This document shows positions 1 to 8,065 of a stretch of 64,000 nucleotides of DNA, one piece after another. Within the stretch, counting starts at the first letter, position 1; each line of letters begins with the position of its first letter. This stretch comes from CAYWMY01 sp046352935 (GTDB lineage: Bacteria; Pseudomonadota; Gammaproteobacteria; Steroidobacterales; Steroidobacteraceae). Made by a program: the position numbers and the translations under genes. The notes under the pieces are model-generated. The model had not been told where the DNA came from. It searched no databases and saw nothing but the letters and a program-made list of their open reading frames with translations. The stretch lies in NCBI GenBank assembly GCA_046352935.1, contig JAXMGR010000015.1, positions 1 through 64,000 of the forward strand. Direction: 5' to 3'.

Positions 1-555
1 GATGCCTTCCTCGAACACACAGCCATCGTTCAGCACGAAGGCTTCGATCTCGACATCGGGCACCTCGGCGGCGATCCCGGTCGCCTCGGCGATCGTCACG
101 TCGCGCGGGAGGATCACGCGCGTGGCGCCGAGATCACGATAGAGCCGCGCCGCGCTGGCGTTGCGGCAGGTGGCGACGGAGCTCACATGGATGCGGGCTC
201 TCGGCGCGGCCGCGCCGAGCTCGGCGATCATCCCCGGATCGCTCATGATGAGCGCATCGCCTCCCATCGCGAGGAAGGCCTGCGCGAGGTCGAGGCCGGC
301 CGTGGCCTGTTCCGCGGCGTACTGCTGGGCGTTCAGCACGAGCGAGAGCGTGCAGCCCGCCGCGTGCGCGGCCTTCACGGCGCCCGCGAGGGCTTCGAGA
401 TCGGCGAAATTGCCGCTCGCGCGGCGGTTCGCGCCGGCCGTGCCGAAGGTCGAGAGCCACTGCGGCGGCACGACGCCGCAATAGAGCTCGTGGGCGCCGG
501 CACGCGCCGACGGTTCGATGTCGGCGAGGCGGCTCACGGGGGCGACGATCTTCAC
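1..555 (-). CDS. U32 family peptidase-like protein, 3' part outside window
   Basis: Reading from a GTG at 555, the minus strand is open for 185 codons to the window edge. The N-terminus has the U32 hallmark ELYCGV near residue 25, then alternating beta-alpha segments ending in LNDGCVF, the position where U32 proteins carry their conserved cysteines. U32 proteins include collagenase-like peptidases, tRNA or rRNA hydroxylation factors (TrhP, RlhA) and the anaerobic ubiquinone factors UbiU/UbiV. The GTG overlaps the stop of the upstream gene as GTGA, so the two are translationally coupled, as UbiU/UbiV-type pairs are. The C-terminal half is missing, so I cannot choose a subfamily. Confidence 0.8.
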   Translation of the reverse strand, partial: MKIVAPVSRLADIEPSARAGAHELYCGVVPPQWLSTFGTAGANRRASGNFADLEALAGAVKAAHAAGCTLSLVLNAQQYAAEQATAGLDLAQAFLAMGGDALIMSDPGMIAELGAAAPRARIHVSSVATCRNASAARLYRDLGATRVILPRDVTIAEATGIAAEVPDVEIEAFVLNDGCVFEEGI

Positions 556-1418
556 AGCGGCTCGCCCTGCACCACGAGGCGCGTGATGTGGCCCGCGGCC
601 ACCGCGTTCGCCACCGCGGCGAACATGGGTGCAGAGTGGCGGGCGATGAGCGCGTTGCCGAGCTGCAGGGTCTCGTGGCGATCGGTACTACCGGGCCGGG
701 TCATGATGGCGGACAGGTGCAGGCACTCCCGGCTGCAGCGCCGACCAGGCGCGAAGCGATCCGATCCCTCGAGACCCGTCGAGCCGACGCGGCAGAGCCG
801 GCCTTTGGCCACCACGAAGTAAGGCAGGTGCACGCCCGCCGGGAGCGGCAGCTGCGCGAAGTCGTCGACCGTCGCATGGAGGGGCACGTCGAGTTCGAGG
901 CGCCGTATCCGCAGGCGTTCGAGCAGCCGGCCGAGCCCGGGTGAGCGCAGCCCGTGCCGGCACTGCGAAGCCCATTCGGCGCCCGGCAGGCGCGGATCCT
1001 TCACCATGCGCGCGAGCAGGCGTCCAGCGATGGCCATGAGCTGCGGAAAGCGCTCGGCGAGCAGGCGTGCGACGCCCCAGTCGTTGACGACCACCCCGGC
1101 TCCGTCCGGCAGCTGCGGGAGCAGCATCTCGTCCAGCTCACGGATCACGGCGGGCGAGGCGACCGGGGTGAGCAACGCGAGCCCGAGCCCGCGGTCCGCG
1201 GCGACTGCGCGCGCGGTCGCGATCGCCCGCGGTTCGGGCAGGAGATGCTCACAGAGTTCGCTGCCGAGGTAGAGGTGGGTCGGCGCGAGCGGCGCGAGCC
1301 ATGCGGCGAGGTCCGCGTCGTCGAGCAGGCCCGTCCAGTGTTCGAGGCGCTGCTCCGGCGGCGCGTTCAGCCAGCCCAGGCGGCGCGGGCGAACGAAGCT
1401 GACTGCAAGCTCTGTCAT
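552..1418 (-). CDS. U32-related (UbiV-like) protein paired with the downstream U32 protein
   Basis: This 288-residue protein has the layout of the shorter member of U32 pairs: YLGSELCE near residue 50, VVVNDWGVARLL in the middle, and a C-terminal cysteine cluster (LCRVG, then RRCSRECL) that could hold an iron-sulfur cluster with upstream cysteines. In the UbiU/UbiV system both proteins bind 4Fe-4S clusters and hydroxylate ubiquinone precursors without oxygen. Resemblance to UbiV is by length, partner and motif order only, so the function is inference. It is first in a two-gene operon, with its stop overlapping the GTG of the next gene. No strong promoter is evident upstream. Confidence 0.7.
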   Translation of the reverse strand: MTELAVSFVRPRRLGWLNAPPEQRLEHWTGLLDDADLAAWLAPLAPTHLYLGSELCEHLLPEPRAIATARAVAADRGLGLALLTPVASPAVIRELDEMLLPQLPDGAGVVVNDWGVARLLAERFPQLMAIAGRLLARMVKDPRLPGAEWASQCRHGLRSPGLGRLLERLRIRRLELDVPLHATVDDFAQLPLPAGVHLPYFVVAKGRLCRVGSTGLEGSDRFAPGRRCSRECLHLSAIMTRPGSTDRHETLQLGNALIARHSAPMFAAVANAVAAGHITRLVVQGEPL

Positions 1419-1545
1419 GGATCGGGGACGGATTCAGGATCCGATCGTCAGACCTGATCCGCAGTGAACATGACCGGGATGACCACGAGGCCAAGCATTG
1501 CACGTGCCGGCCCGGTCGAGAAGGGGCGGCCGGGATCAGTCGCCC

Positions 1546-2649
1546 TCAGCCGCGCTCGTCGCCGTGCGGACCATGAAGGGATCGGGACGCAGCACCGTCA
1601 CCGGCTTCGCGGCGCTCGAGCAGCATGACGAGTTCGCCCGAGACGTTGACCACCGTGATCGGCAAGGCCTGTTCGAGCATGCCGAGGACGCCGTCGATGT
1701 CGTCGACCTTGAACACGCCACCGACCCTGAGGCCCTGCAGCGCACCGTCCGCGATGACGATACGCCGCTTCGTGTACGGCTGGATTTCCTCGATGACCTC
1801 GTCGAGCCGCTGGTCGTCGACATAGAGCTTGCCTTCGCGCCAGGCTGTCGCATGCATGAGTTCCGTCCCGGACACCTTGACGACCGGGCCCAGCGCCCGG
1901 CCATAGGCAACCTGTTCGCCCGCGTGCACGAGTTCGTGTGCCGCGGGCCGTGACGCCGTCCCCGGGCCGGCGCCCGCGTCCGGCGTCACCAGCACGGTGC
2001 CGGTCAGCACCGTCACCGTGACCTCCGGTCCCCGTGTGCGCACATTGAAGCTCGTGCCCAGGGCACGGACGGTCCCCGAACCGGAATGCACAATGAACGG
2101 GCGGTTCACGTCGTGAGCGACTTTGAACAGGGCCTCGCCGGACTCGAGGTCCACGCGACGGCGTCCCGAGTCGTACTCGACGTGGATGCGTGAATTCGAG
2201 TTGAGGCTGACAACGGATCCGTCGCGGAGCGCGACCTCCCTGCGTTGTCCTACCGCGGTTGCGTATTCCTGACCCGACGGCACGGCCAGTCGCAGTACAC
2301 CCGCGGCCACGGCGATGATCAGCATGGCCGCAACGGCCATTCGGTGGGGCTTCCACCACGGGCGCGCGAAAATCCGCGGCGCAGAACTGCGCGCGCGCAC
2401 GGAAGACACGGTCAACGCTTCCGGGAGTCGCAGGCCGGTCTCTCTGGCGAGCACGCCAAGCGCCTCGAATTCGGCACTCGTCTGCGCGAGTTCGCGGAGG
2501 GCCGAGCGATGCAGCGCCGATGAGGTGGACCATGCGTGGAAGCGCTCGATCTCCTCGTCCGATGCATCCCCGGCGTCGAGGCGGACCAGCCAGGTCGCCG
2601 CCTCCTCCCTCACGCGGTCGATCTCGGTCTGACTACGGGATTGAGTCAT
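1546..2649 (-). CDS. FecR-type anti-sigma factor
   Basis: A 367-residue inner-membrane signal transducer. The N-terminal cytoplasmic domain (about residues 10-60, DUF4880 type, containing FHAWSTSS) would bind the sigma factor. One membrane helix lies near residues 105-130, followed by a periplasmic FecR domain (REVALRDGSVVSLNSNS onward) and a C-terminal STN-like segment that would contact the receptor. The ATG at 2649 overlaps the sigma-factor stop as ATGA, so the two are coupled. With the divergent STN-bearing TonB receptor this is a standard cell-surface signalling trio: ligand binding at the receptor is relayed through FecR to release the sigma factor. Which ligand is sensed cannot be read from this gene. 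Confidence 0.93.
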   Translation of the reverse strand: MTQSRSQTEIDRVREEAATWLVRLDAGDASDEEIERFHAWSTSSALHRSALRELAQTSAEFEALGVLARETGLRLPEALTVSSVRARSSAPRIFARPWWKPHRMAVAAMLIIAVAAGVLRLAVPSGQEYATAVGQRREVALRDGSVVSLNSNSRIHVEYDSGRRRVDLESGEALFKVAHDVNRPFIVHSGSGTVRALGTSFNVRTRGPEVTVTVLTGTVLVTPDAGAGPGTASRPAAHELVHAGEQVAYGRALGPVVKVSGTELMHATAWREGKLYVDDQRLDEVIEEIQPYTKRRIVIADGALQGLRVGGVFKVDDIDGVLGMLEQALPITVVNVSGELVMLLERREAGDGAASRSLHGPHGDERG

Positions 2650-3221
2650 GATCTGTCCGTTCCCTGTCCATAGGATCGAAGATGCGCGATGGCGCGTGCC
2701 CGCCCGATCGGATGGACGTTGTGCTCCCTGGCGTTCACGAAGGCCCGGCATTCGAGCAGCGCGCGGACCAGGTGCTTCTCGACCGTCTTGACGGAGACCT
2801 GCATCGCCGCCGCAATCTCGCCATAACTCAGGCCCTCGACCTTTCGCAGGATGAAGGCCTCGCGGCATCGCGGGGGCAGTGCTGCCATCGCCTCGATCAG
2901 CCATTGCAGCCGGCGCTCGTCATCGAGTGCCGTTTCGACGGGCTGCTGCATCCAGGGGGACCCATCCGGGTCATCCACCGCCTCATGTTCAGACCTGTGC
3001 CGCAGCCGGTCCCGTCGAATCGTGTCGGTGAGCAGGTTGCTCGCAATCGTGAACAGCACCGCTTTCGGATTGTTCACCACCGTCCGTTCGATGAGCCCCG
3101 CCATGCGGATGAAGACGTCCTGCGTCAGCTCCTCCGCCCGGCCCTGGTCGCTGAGACGCCGGCGCAGGAACCGGAATACCGAATCCCGGTGCGCATGGTA
3201 CAGCGCCGACAACTCCTCCAT
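2646..3221 (-). CDS. ECF sigma factor, FecI-like
   Basis: A 191-residue sigma-70 family ECF factor. Region 2 (LSALYHAHRDSVFRFLRRRL and AEELTQDVFIRM) binds core polymerase and the -10 element. Region 4 (LPPRCREAFILRKVEGLSY, then a helix-turn-helix) reads the -35. The reading frame extends to a GTG at 3239, but the ATG at 3221 has an AGGAG eight bases upstream and removes six non-conserved residues, so I chose it. It is followed directly by the FecR gene. Its expected target is the divergent TonB receptor promoter, about 270 bases away. Confidence 0.92.
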   Translation of the reverse strand: MEELSALYHAHRDSVFRFLRRRLSDQGRAEELTQDVFIRMAGLIERTVVNNPKAVLFTIASNLLTDTIRRDRLRHRSEHEAVDDPDGSPWMQQPVETALDDERRLQWLIEAMAALPPRCREAFILRKVEGLSYGEIAAAMQVSVKTVEKHLVRALLECRAFVNAREHNVHPIGRARAIAHLRSYGQGTDRS

Positions 3222-3386
3222 CCGCTGGGCTCCTGTCACTGATCAGGATGACGACGCGACCAGTCCGGCATCACTGTAGCGTCATGACGAACGAGGCCGC
3301 GATTCCCCCCATTCTCGCCGGCTTTGGCGCCGTTCAGGGTCGCGCGATGCTGCACCGCACGAGCATCTCCGAGGCATTGCACTGGG

Positions 3387-3410
3387 GGAACCGCACCCGC
3401 CGTTCGTCTT
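3387..3410 (+). promoter_or_regulatory. Possible ECF-type promoter for the TonB receptor
   Basis: In the gap between the divergent sigma factor and receptor genes, GGAACC (3387-3392) is followed by CGTCTT (3405-3410). GGAAC and CGTC are typical ECF -35 and -10 words. The spacing is a few bases shorter than usual, so this is a weak candidate. Nothing else in 3222-3490 stands out. Confidence 0.25.
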
Positions 3411-3490
3411 AAGACCGCATCGATGTCGTGCGCGTCGAAGACCGAACAAACATCCCACAACGAGTCGTGCCCGATTCCCTGGAGGCATCC

Positions 3491-6184
3491 GTGTTCAGAG
3501 ATCATACAGAAAGTCGACAGCAGAACCGCACCGGCCGCCCGCGCAACGCGGCAGCCCGGCATCTCGCCGCTGCAATCGCACTGATCGGCATCGGCGGTCT
3601 CGCGGCTCCCGTCGTCGCGCTCGCGGAGCCACTGCATATCAGTATCGGCCAGCAGCCGCTTGCATCGGCGCTGCAGCAGCTGGCACGGCAGGCCAACATC
3701 CAGATCCTGTTCAATCACGGCCTCGTCGACGGCAAGACGGCTGCTGCGCTCGCGGGGGACTTCGAGCTGAAGTCCGCCCTTGATGCGCTGCTCGCCGGAA
3801 GCGGCCTGACCTATTCCTTTTCCAGCGATGATGCTGTCGTCATCAAGTCCGTCGTTGCTCCGGCGTCGCCGCCGCAGGCTCCGCATTCGACCGGCCTGGA
3901 ATCACACAGCGCTGGCGATGCGACCACGACGGTGACCGACGACGGTATGACCGTGGAGGAAGTCGTCGTCACAGCCAGAAAGCGCGAGGAGAGCCTTCAG
4001 AACACCCCGATCGCCGTCTCGGCGCTCACGGCGAACGATCTCGAGAACCGGGGCATCACGGACATCTCGCAGATCGGTCAGTTCGCCCCGGGTCTTTCCA
4101 TCGACGAGACCTCGCCCTTTGCGGCAACGAGTTCGGCGGCTGCCGTCTTCATCCGTGGCATCGGTATCAGCGACTGGGCGCTGCCGGTCGATCCGGGCGT
4201 CGGCATCTATCTCGATGGTGTCTACATCTCGCGCTCGATCGGAGGCGTGCTCGACCTCGTCGATCTCGAACGGGTCGAGGTGCTGCGCGGGCCCCAGGGC
4301 ACGCTGTTCGGCCGGAACACCATCGGCGGCGCGATCAACATCACGTCCAAGAAACCGGACACGGACTCTCTGCATGGTTATGTCGACGTGACCGCGGGGC
4401 GCTACTCGCAGTTCAACGTCAAGGGCAAGGTCAACATACCTCTCGGGGAACAGGCCGCGATGTCTCTCGCCGTGTCGCGCAAGAAGCGCGACGGTTATGT
4501 GAAGAACGATGCCGGCCCCGATCTCGGGGACGAGGACTCCCTGGCAGTCGCGGCCTCCTTGCAGTGGAATCCGACGGACGCGCTGTCCATCGGCGTCGCA
4601 GGCGACTACACGCGCGAGCGGGAGGCGCCGGCTCCCTGGGTTCTCGTCAACGTGGACGAATCGCCGGGCACGCAGGTGTACTGGTGGAATCTGCTGCGTT
4701 CCGGCAACGCGGCAGTCTGCACCGACAGGACCAATCCGGCGCGGCTCTCCGATCGGCGCTGCATGAACGCCCAGTGGATCCAGGGACCGTTCCGCACCAG
4801 CAGCGCGCATCGCTCGTCGGTCGCACTGATGAATTCGGTCATCGGCGAGGTTGCGCCCAGGTCCGAGCTGAATCTGTGGGGCCTCCGCCTTACGGCGGAA
4901 TACGCCGTCACCGACCAGCTGACCGTCAAGTCGATCACGGGCTACCGCAAGAACACCGATGGCTACTGGAGCCGCGACTTCGACCACTCGCCGCTCGAGG
5001 TCGCCACCACGGTCAACGATTTCAATCACAAGCAGTTCAGCCAGGAGCTGCAGCTGCTCGGCGCGGGGCTCGACGATCGTCTGCACTGGATCTTCGGCCT
5101 GTATTACTTCGGTGAGAAGGGCCGGCACATCGACGTCGTCCAGTTGCCGGGTCCGCCGCTGTGGATGCCCGAGGTCGGTGTGATCATGGTCGACGCCAGG
5201 GTGGACAACACCAGCAAGGCCGCCTTCGGGCAGTTCACTTTCGACGTCTCATCGCGATTTCACCTGACTCTCGGGGCGCGCTACACGGACGAGGCCAAGC
5301 GGTTCTGGGCGGATGCACGCTCCGTCAATCCGGCGCCGCCGTTCCTCGTGCTGCTTCCCAAGGGTTGGAGGGAGGTGTCCGAGAAACGCACCGATCCCTA
5401 TGCCAACCTGTCGTTCGATGCCAGCGACGACGTGATGGTCTACGCGAGTTATTCGCAGGGGTTCAAGGGGGGCGGCTTCTCGCAGCGTGTCTTCCCGCCG
5501 CTCAACTTCGTCCCCTCGTTCGATCCCGAGGTCGCGAAGGTGTACGAAGTCGGTATGAAGTCCATGCTGTTCGACCACCGGCTGCAGCTCAACCTTGCCG
5601 GCTACCACACGGATTACCAGGACGTGCAGGTCAACGCATCCGCCAAGGTGTTCGATCCGAACGCCATCGGCAACGTGCTTGCGAATGCGGCGAAGGCGAA
5701 GATCGACGGTGTGGAGATGGAATTCAAGCTGGTGGCCACCCGGGCGCTGCGGTTCGAGGGCAATCTCGCCTGGACCGATGCCCGCTATTCGGAGGTCAGC
5801 GCGTTCGCGCAGGCGGCCGGGATCAACACCAGTCGTCATTTCGTCAACACGCCGAAGTGGGCCGGATCGCTCGCGGGTGACTACCGGTTCGGGCTTGGCC
5901 GTTACGGTGCGCTGACGGCCCACGCCGAGGCAACCCACACCAGTGCGGTGTTCAATGACGCCGTCAATACGCCGATCTTCCGGCAGGGCCGCAAGACACT
6001 CGTGGACGCGAGCCTGATCTGGGAGGACGAAGACGGGCTCTGGCAGGTTCGCGGCACGGTCCGGAACCTGACGGACAGGACCTATATCACTTCGGGCCTC
6101 GCGGTGAACAACGGGCTGTCCGAAGCGACCTATGGACTGCCACGCACCTGGCAGGTCAGCCTCAAGCGCAGTTTCGGACGCTGA
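3491..6184 (+). CDS. TonB-dependent receptor with STN signalling domain
   Basis: An outer-membrane, energy-coupled receptor of 897 residues. A signal peptide ends near residue 46 (VVALA before EPLH). An STN domain follows (about 47-118) and would signal to FecR. Next come the TonB-box/plug region (VEEVVVTARKREESLQNTPI, about 155-175) and a 22-strand-type barrel with short repeated motifs such as FKGGGFSQR. The open frame begins at ATG 3428, but GTG 3491 has GGAGG five bases upstream and gives a cleaner signal peptide, so I chose it. The C-terminus is SFGR rather than a terminal Phe, which is slightly unusual. Two sulfatase genes follow within a few bases, so the ligand is probably a sulfate ester; that is inference. 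Confidence 0.93.
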   Translation: MFRDHTESRQQNRTGRPRNAAARHLAAAIALIGIGGLAAPVVALAEPLHISIGQQPLASALQQLARQANIQILFNHGLVDGKTAAALAGDFELKSALDALLAGSGLTYSFSSDDAVVIKSVVAPASPPQAPHSTGLESHSAGDATTTVTDDGMTVEEVVVTARKREESLQNTPIAVSALTANDLENRGITDISQIGQFAPGLSIDETSPFAATSSAAAVFIRGIGISDWALPVDPGVGIYLDGVYISRSIGGVLDLVDLERVEVLRGPQGTLFGRNTIGGAINITSKKPDTDSLHGYVDVTAGRYSQFNVKGKVNIPLGEQAAMSLAVSRKKRDGYVKNDAGPDLGDEDSLAVAASLQWNPTDALSIGVAGDYTREREAPAPWVLVNVDESPGTQVYWWNLLRSGNAAVCTDRTNPARLSDRRCMNAQWIQGPFRTSSAHRSSVALMNSVIGEVAPRSELNLWGLRLTAEYAVTDQLTVKSITGYRKNTDGYWSRDFDHSPLEVATTVNDFNHKQFSQELQLLGAGLDDRLHWIFGLYYFGEKGRHIDVVQLPGPPLWMPEVGVIMVDARVDNTSKAAFGQFTFDVSSRFHLTLGARYTDEAKRFWADARSVNPAPPFLVLLPKGWREVSEKRTDPYANLSFDASDDVMVYASYSQGFKGGGFSQRVFPPLNFVPSFDPEVAKVYEVGMKSMLFDHRLQLNLAGYHTDYQDVQVNASAKVFDPNAIGNVLANAAKAKIDGVEMEFKLVATRALRFEGNLAWTDARYSEVSAFAQAAGINTSRHFVNTPKWAGSLAGDYRFGLGRYGALTAHAEATHTSAVFNDAVNTPIFRQGRKTLVDASLIWEDEDGLWQVRGTVRNLTDRTYITSGLAVNNGLSEATYGLPRTWQVSLKRSFGR

Positions 6185-6187
6185 ACG

Positions 6188-8065
6188 GTGACTTGCGATC
6201 CGGGCGCCCGATCCGGGCGGCGCACAGCGTGGCGGCCACCTGGCCTGCGGCCCGATCGATCCGTCGCCGGACGGACGGAACGCGACGCGGGCTTCCCGCG
6301 CCGGGCCGGGGCATGGCTGATGGCGTTGCTCGGGTGCACCGCCGGTTTCTCCGCCGGCGGTGAAGTACCGGGCGACGATGCCAGCGAACGTTTCGCGGCC
6401 CACAGCCGGTTGTTCGCGGACGAAACCGTTGAACTGCCCGGCAAGGGGGTGCACGTCTTCCTGAACGCCGGAGGGTTTGCGTCGAACATCGCCGTCATCG
6501 AGGGGCCCGATGGGCTCGTGTTCATCGACTCCGGGGTGACGTCCACTCATGCGAGGATCGTGCTCGACCGCGTGCGGCAGTTCACTCACAAGCGCGTCGC
6601 CGCCATCGTCTACACCCACCACCACATGGACCATACGGGTGGCGCCGGCGTGCTGCTCGATGGTCAGGACGCGGGCCGCGTCCGGATCATCGCGGCGGCG
6701 AACTTCATGCGGGAGTACACGAGCGAGAACCTGACGATTGCACCCGTCTGGTCGTTGCGCGCCGTCTACCAGTTCGGGACGGTCCTCCGGGGGGCGGAGG
6801 CCCGGGACTATCACCTCGGTTGTTGTGGTGCCTTCCGGAACGACGGGGAGGCGAGTTTCGTCGAACCGGACACGCTGATCGAGGACGCGCGCGAATTGCA
6901 GATCGCCGGCCTGCGGCTGCGGTTCTTCCGTATGGGGGGCGAGTCCCCGACGGCGCTCGGCGTCCATCTACCGGATCTCGGGGTCGCGTTCGTCGGCGAC
7001 GAGATGCAGGGGCCCACGTTTCCCCAGCTCCATGCGCCGCGCGGGAGCAGGTTCCGGGATGCCAACCGCTGGATCGCCGGACTCGACGCCGTGCGCGCCC
7101 TCGACATCGAAGCGCTGGTGCCCAGTCACGGTCGCCCCTTTCTCGGCCGCGCGCAGATCCGGGACAACCTGACCGCCTACCGTGACGCCATCCAGTACAC
7201 GCACGACCAGGCGATCCGCTTCATCAACAAGGGCTACGACCCCGATCAGCTCGCGGCGAAGCTGCACGCGCTGCCCGGATATCTGCAGACACCGATCACC
7301 GGCGAGTTCTACGGCACCGTCGCTTCCTCGGTCCGCAGCCTGTACAGCGGCTACATCAGCTGGTTTTCGGGTGACGCGGTCGACATCGCGCCGCTGCCGG
7401 AGCGGGAACGTGCACGGCGGATGCTCGTGCTGATGGGCGGCAGGGCGCGCGTGCTGGAACAGGCGCAGGGTGCGCTCGAGGGGGGCGAATACCAGTGGGC
7501 GGCGGAGCTCGCGACCCTCGTGATCCGCGCCGACGACGATGCCGACGCGCGCGCGATGAAGGCGCGCGCCCTCCGGGAACTGGGCGAGCGCCAGACCAGC
7601 TCCACGTTCCGCAGCTGGTATTTCACCTCGGCGATGGAACTCGAGGGAGATCCGGCGATCGACCGGGCGCATGCGAAGTGGCTGGGGACACTGTTGAGCG
7701 ACCGCAACCTCGCGCAACAACCGGCAGCCCAGCTGCTGGACCAGCTTCGATTCAGGGTGAACGCCGATGTCGCCCGCGACACGCACCTCAGGATCGGATT
7801 CCGGTTCACTGACGCCGACGAGGCTTCTTCGGTGGAACTGCGGCACAGCATCATCGAGGTATCGCCCGGCCTAGAAGGCGATCTCGACGCCATGGTCACG
7901 ATGCCCAAGGCGCTGTTTGGCCGGATGCTGCGTGGGGAGACAACGTTTTCGCAGGGAATCGGAAACGGCACGATCACCGTGAGCGGCGACCACTCCCGGG
8001 CGGAAGAACTCTTCTCGTGTGTCGATTTCACCTACCCCGGGATCCGGCTGAATGGAGCGAAGTGA
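6188..8065 (+). CDS. Alkyl sulfatase, metallo-beta-lactamase fold (SdsA1-like)
   Basis: A 625-residue protein with the three-domain plan of type III alkyl sulfatases: an N-terminal binuclear zinc metallo-beta-lactamase domain (HxHxDH motif in THHHMDHTGG, about residues 142-151), a dimerisation domain (after KGYDPDQLAAKL), and a C-terminal SCP2-like domain (IGFRFTDADE onward). These enzymes cleave primary alkyl sulfates to alcohol and sulfate by C-O inversion. The start is uncertain: the frame opens at GTG 6188, while ATG 6320 would begin MALLGCTAG, a short lipobox-like stretch. It begins three bases after the receptor stop and overlaps the next gene by 14 bases, so all three are likely cotranscribed. 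Confidence 0.9.
   Translation: MTCDPGARSGRRTAWRPPGLRPDRSVAGRTERDAGFPRRAGAWLMALLGCTAGFSAGGEVPGDDASERFAAHSRLFADETVELPGKGVHVFLNAGGFASNIAVIEGPDGLVFIDSGVTSTHARIVLDRVRQFTHKRVAAIVYTHHHMDHTGGAGVLLDGQDAGRVRIIAAANFMREYTSENLTIAPVWSLRAVYQFGTVLRGAEARDYHLGCCGAFRNDGEASFVEPDTLIEDARELQIAGLRLRFFRMGGESPTALGVHLPDLGVAFVGDEMQGPTFPQLHAPRGSRFRDANRWIAGLDAVRALDIEALVPSHGRPFLGRAQIRDNLTAYRDAIQYTHDQAIRFINKGYDPDQLAAKLHALPGYLQTPITGEFYGTVASSVRSLYSGYISWFSGDAVDIAPLPERERARRMLVLMGGRARVLEQAQGALEGGEYQWAAELATLVIRADDDADARAMKARALRELGERQTSSTFRSWYFTSAMELEGDPAIDRAHAKWLGTLLSDRNLAQQPAAQLLDQLRFRVNADVARDTHLRIGFRFTDADEASSVELRHSIIEVSPGLEGDLDAMVTMPKALFGRMLRGETTFSQGIGNGTITVSGDHSRAEELFSCVDFTYPGIRLNGAK

Noticed and set aside
5249..6967. Long minus-strand ORF (572 codons) across the receptor and alkyl sulfatase genes
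   Set aside because: It is antisense to two well-conserved genes, has low-complexity Arg/Gly/His-rich composition and no motif; a GC-rich shadow frame.
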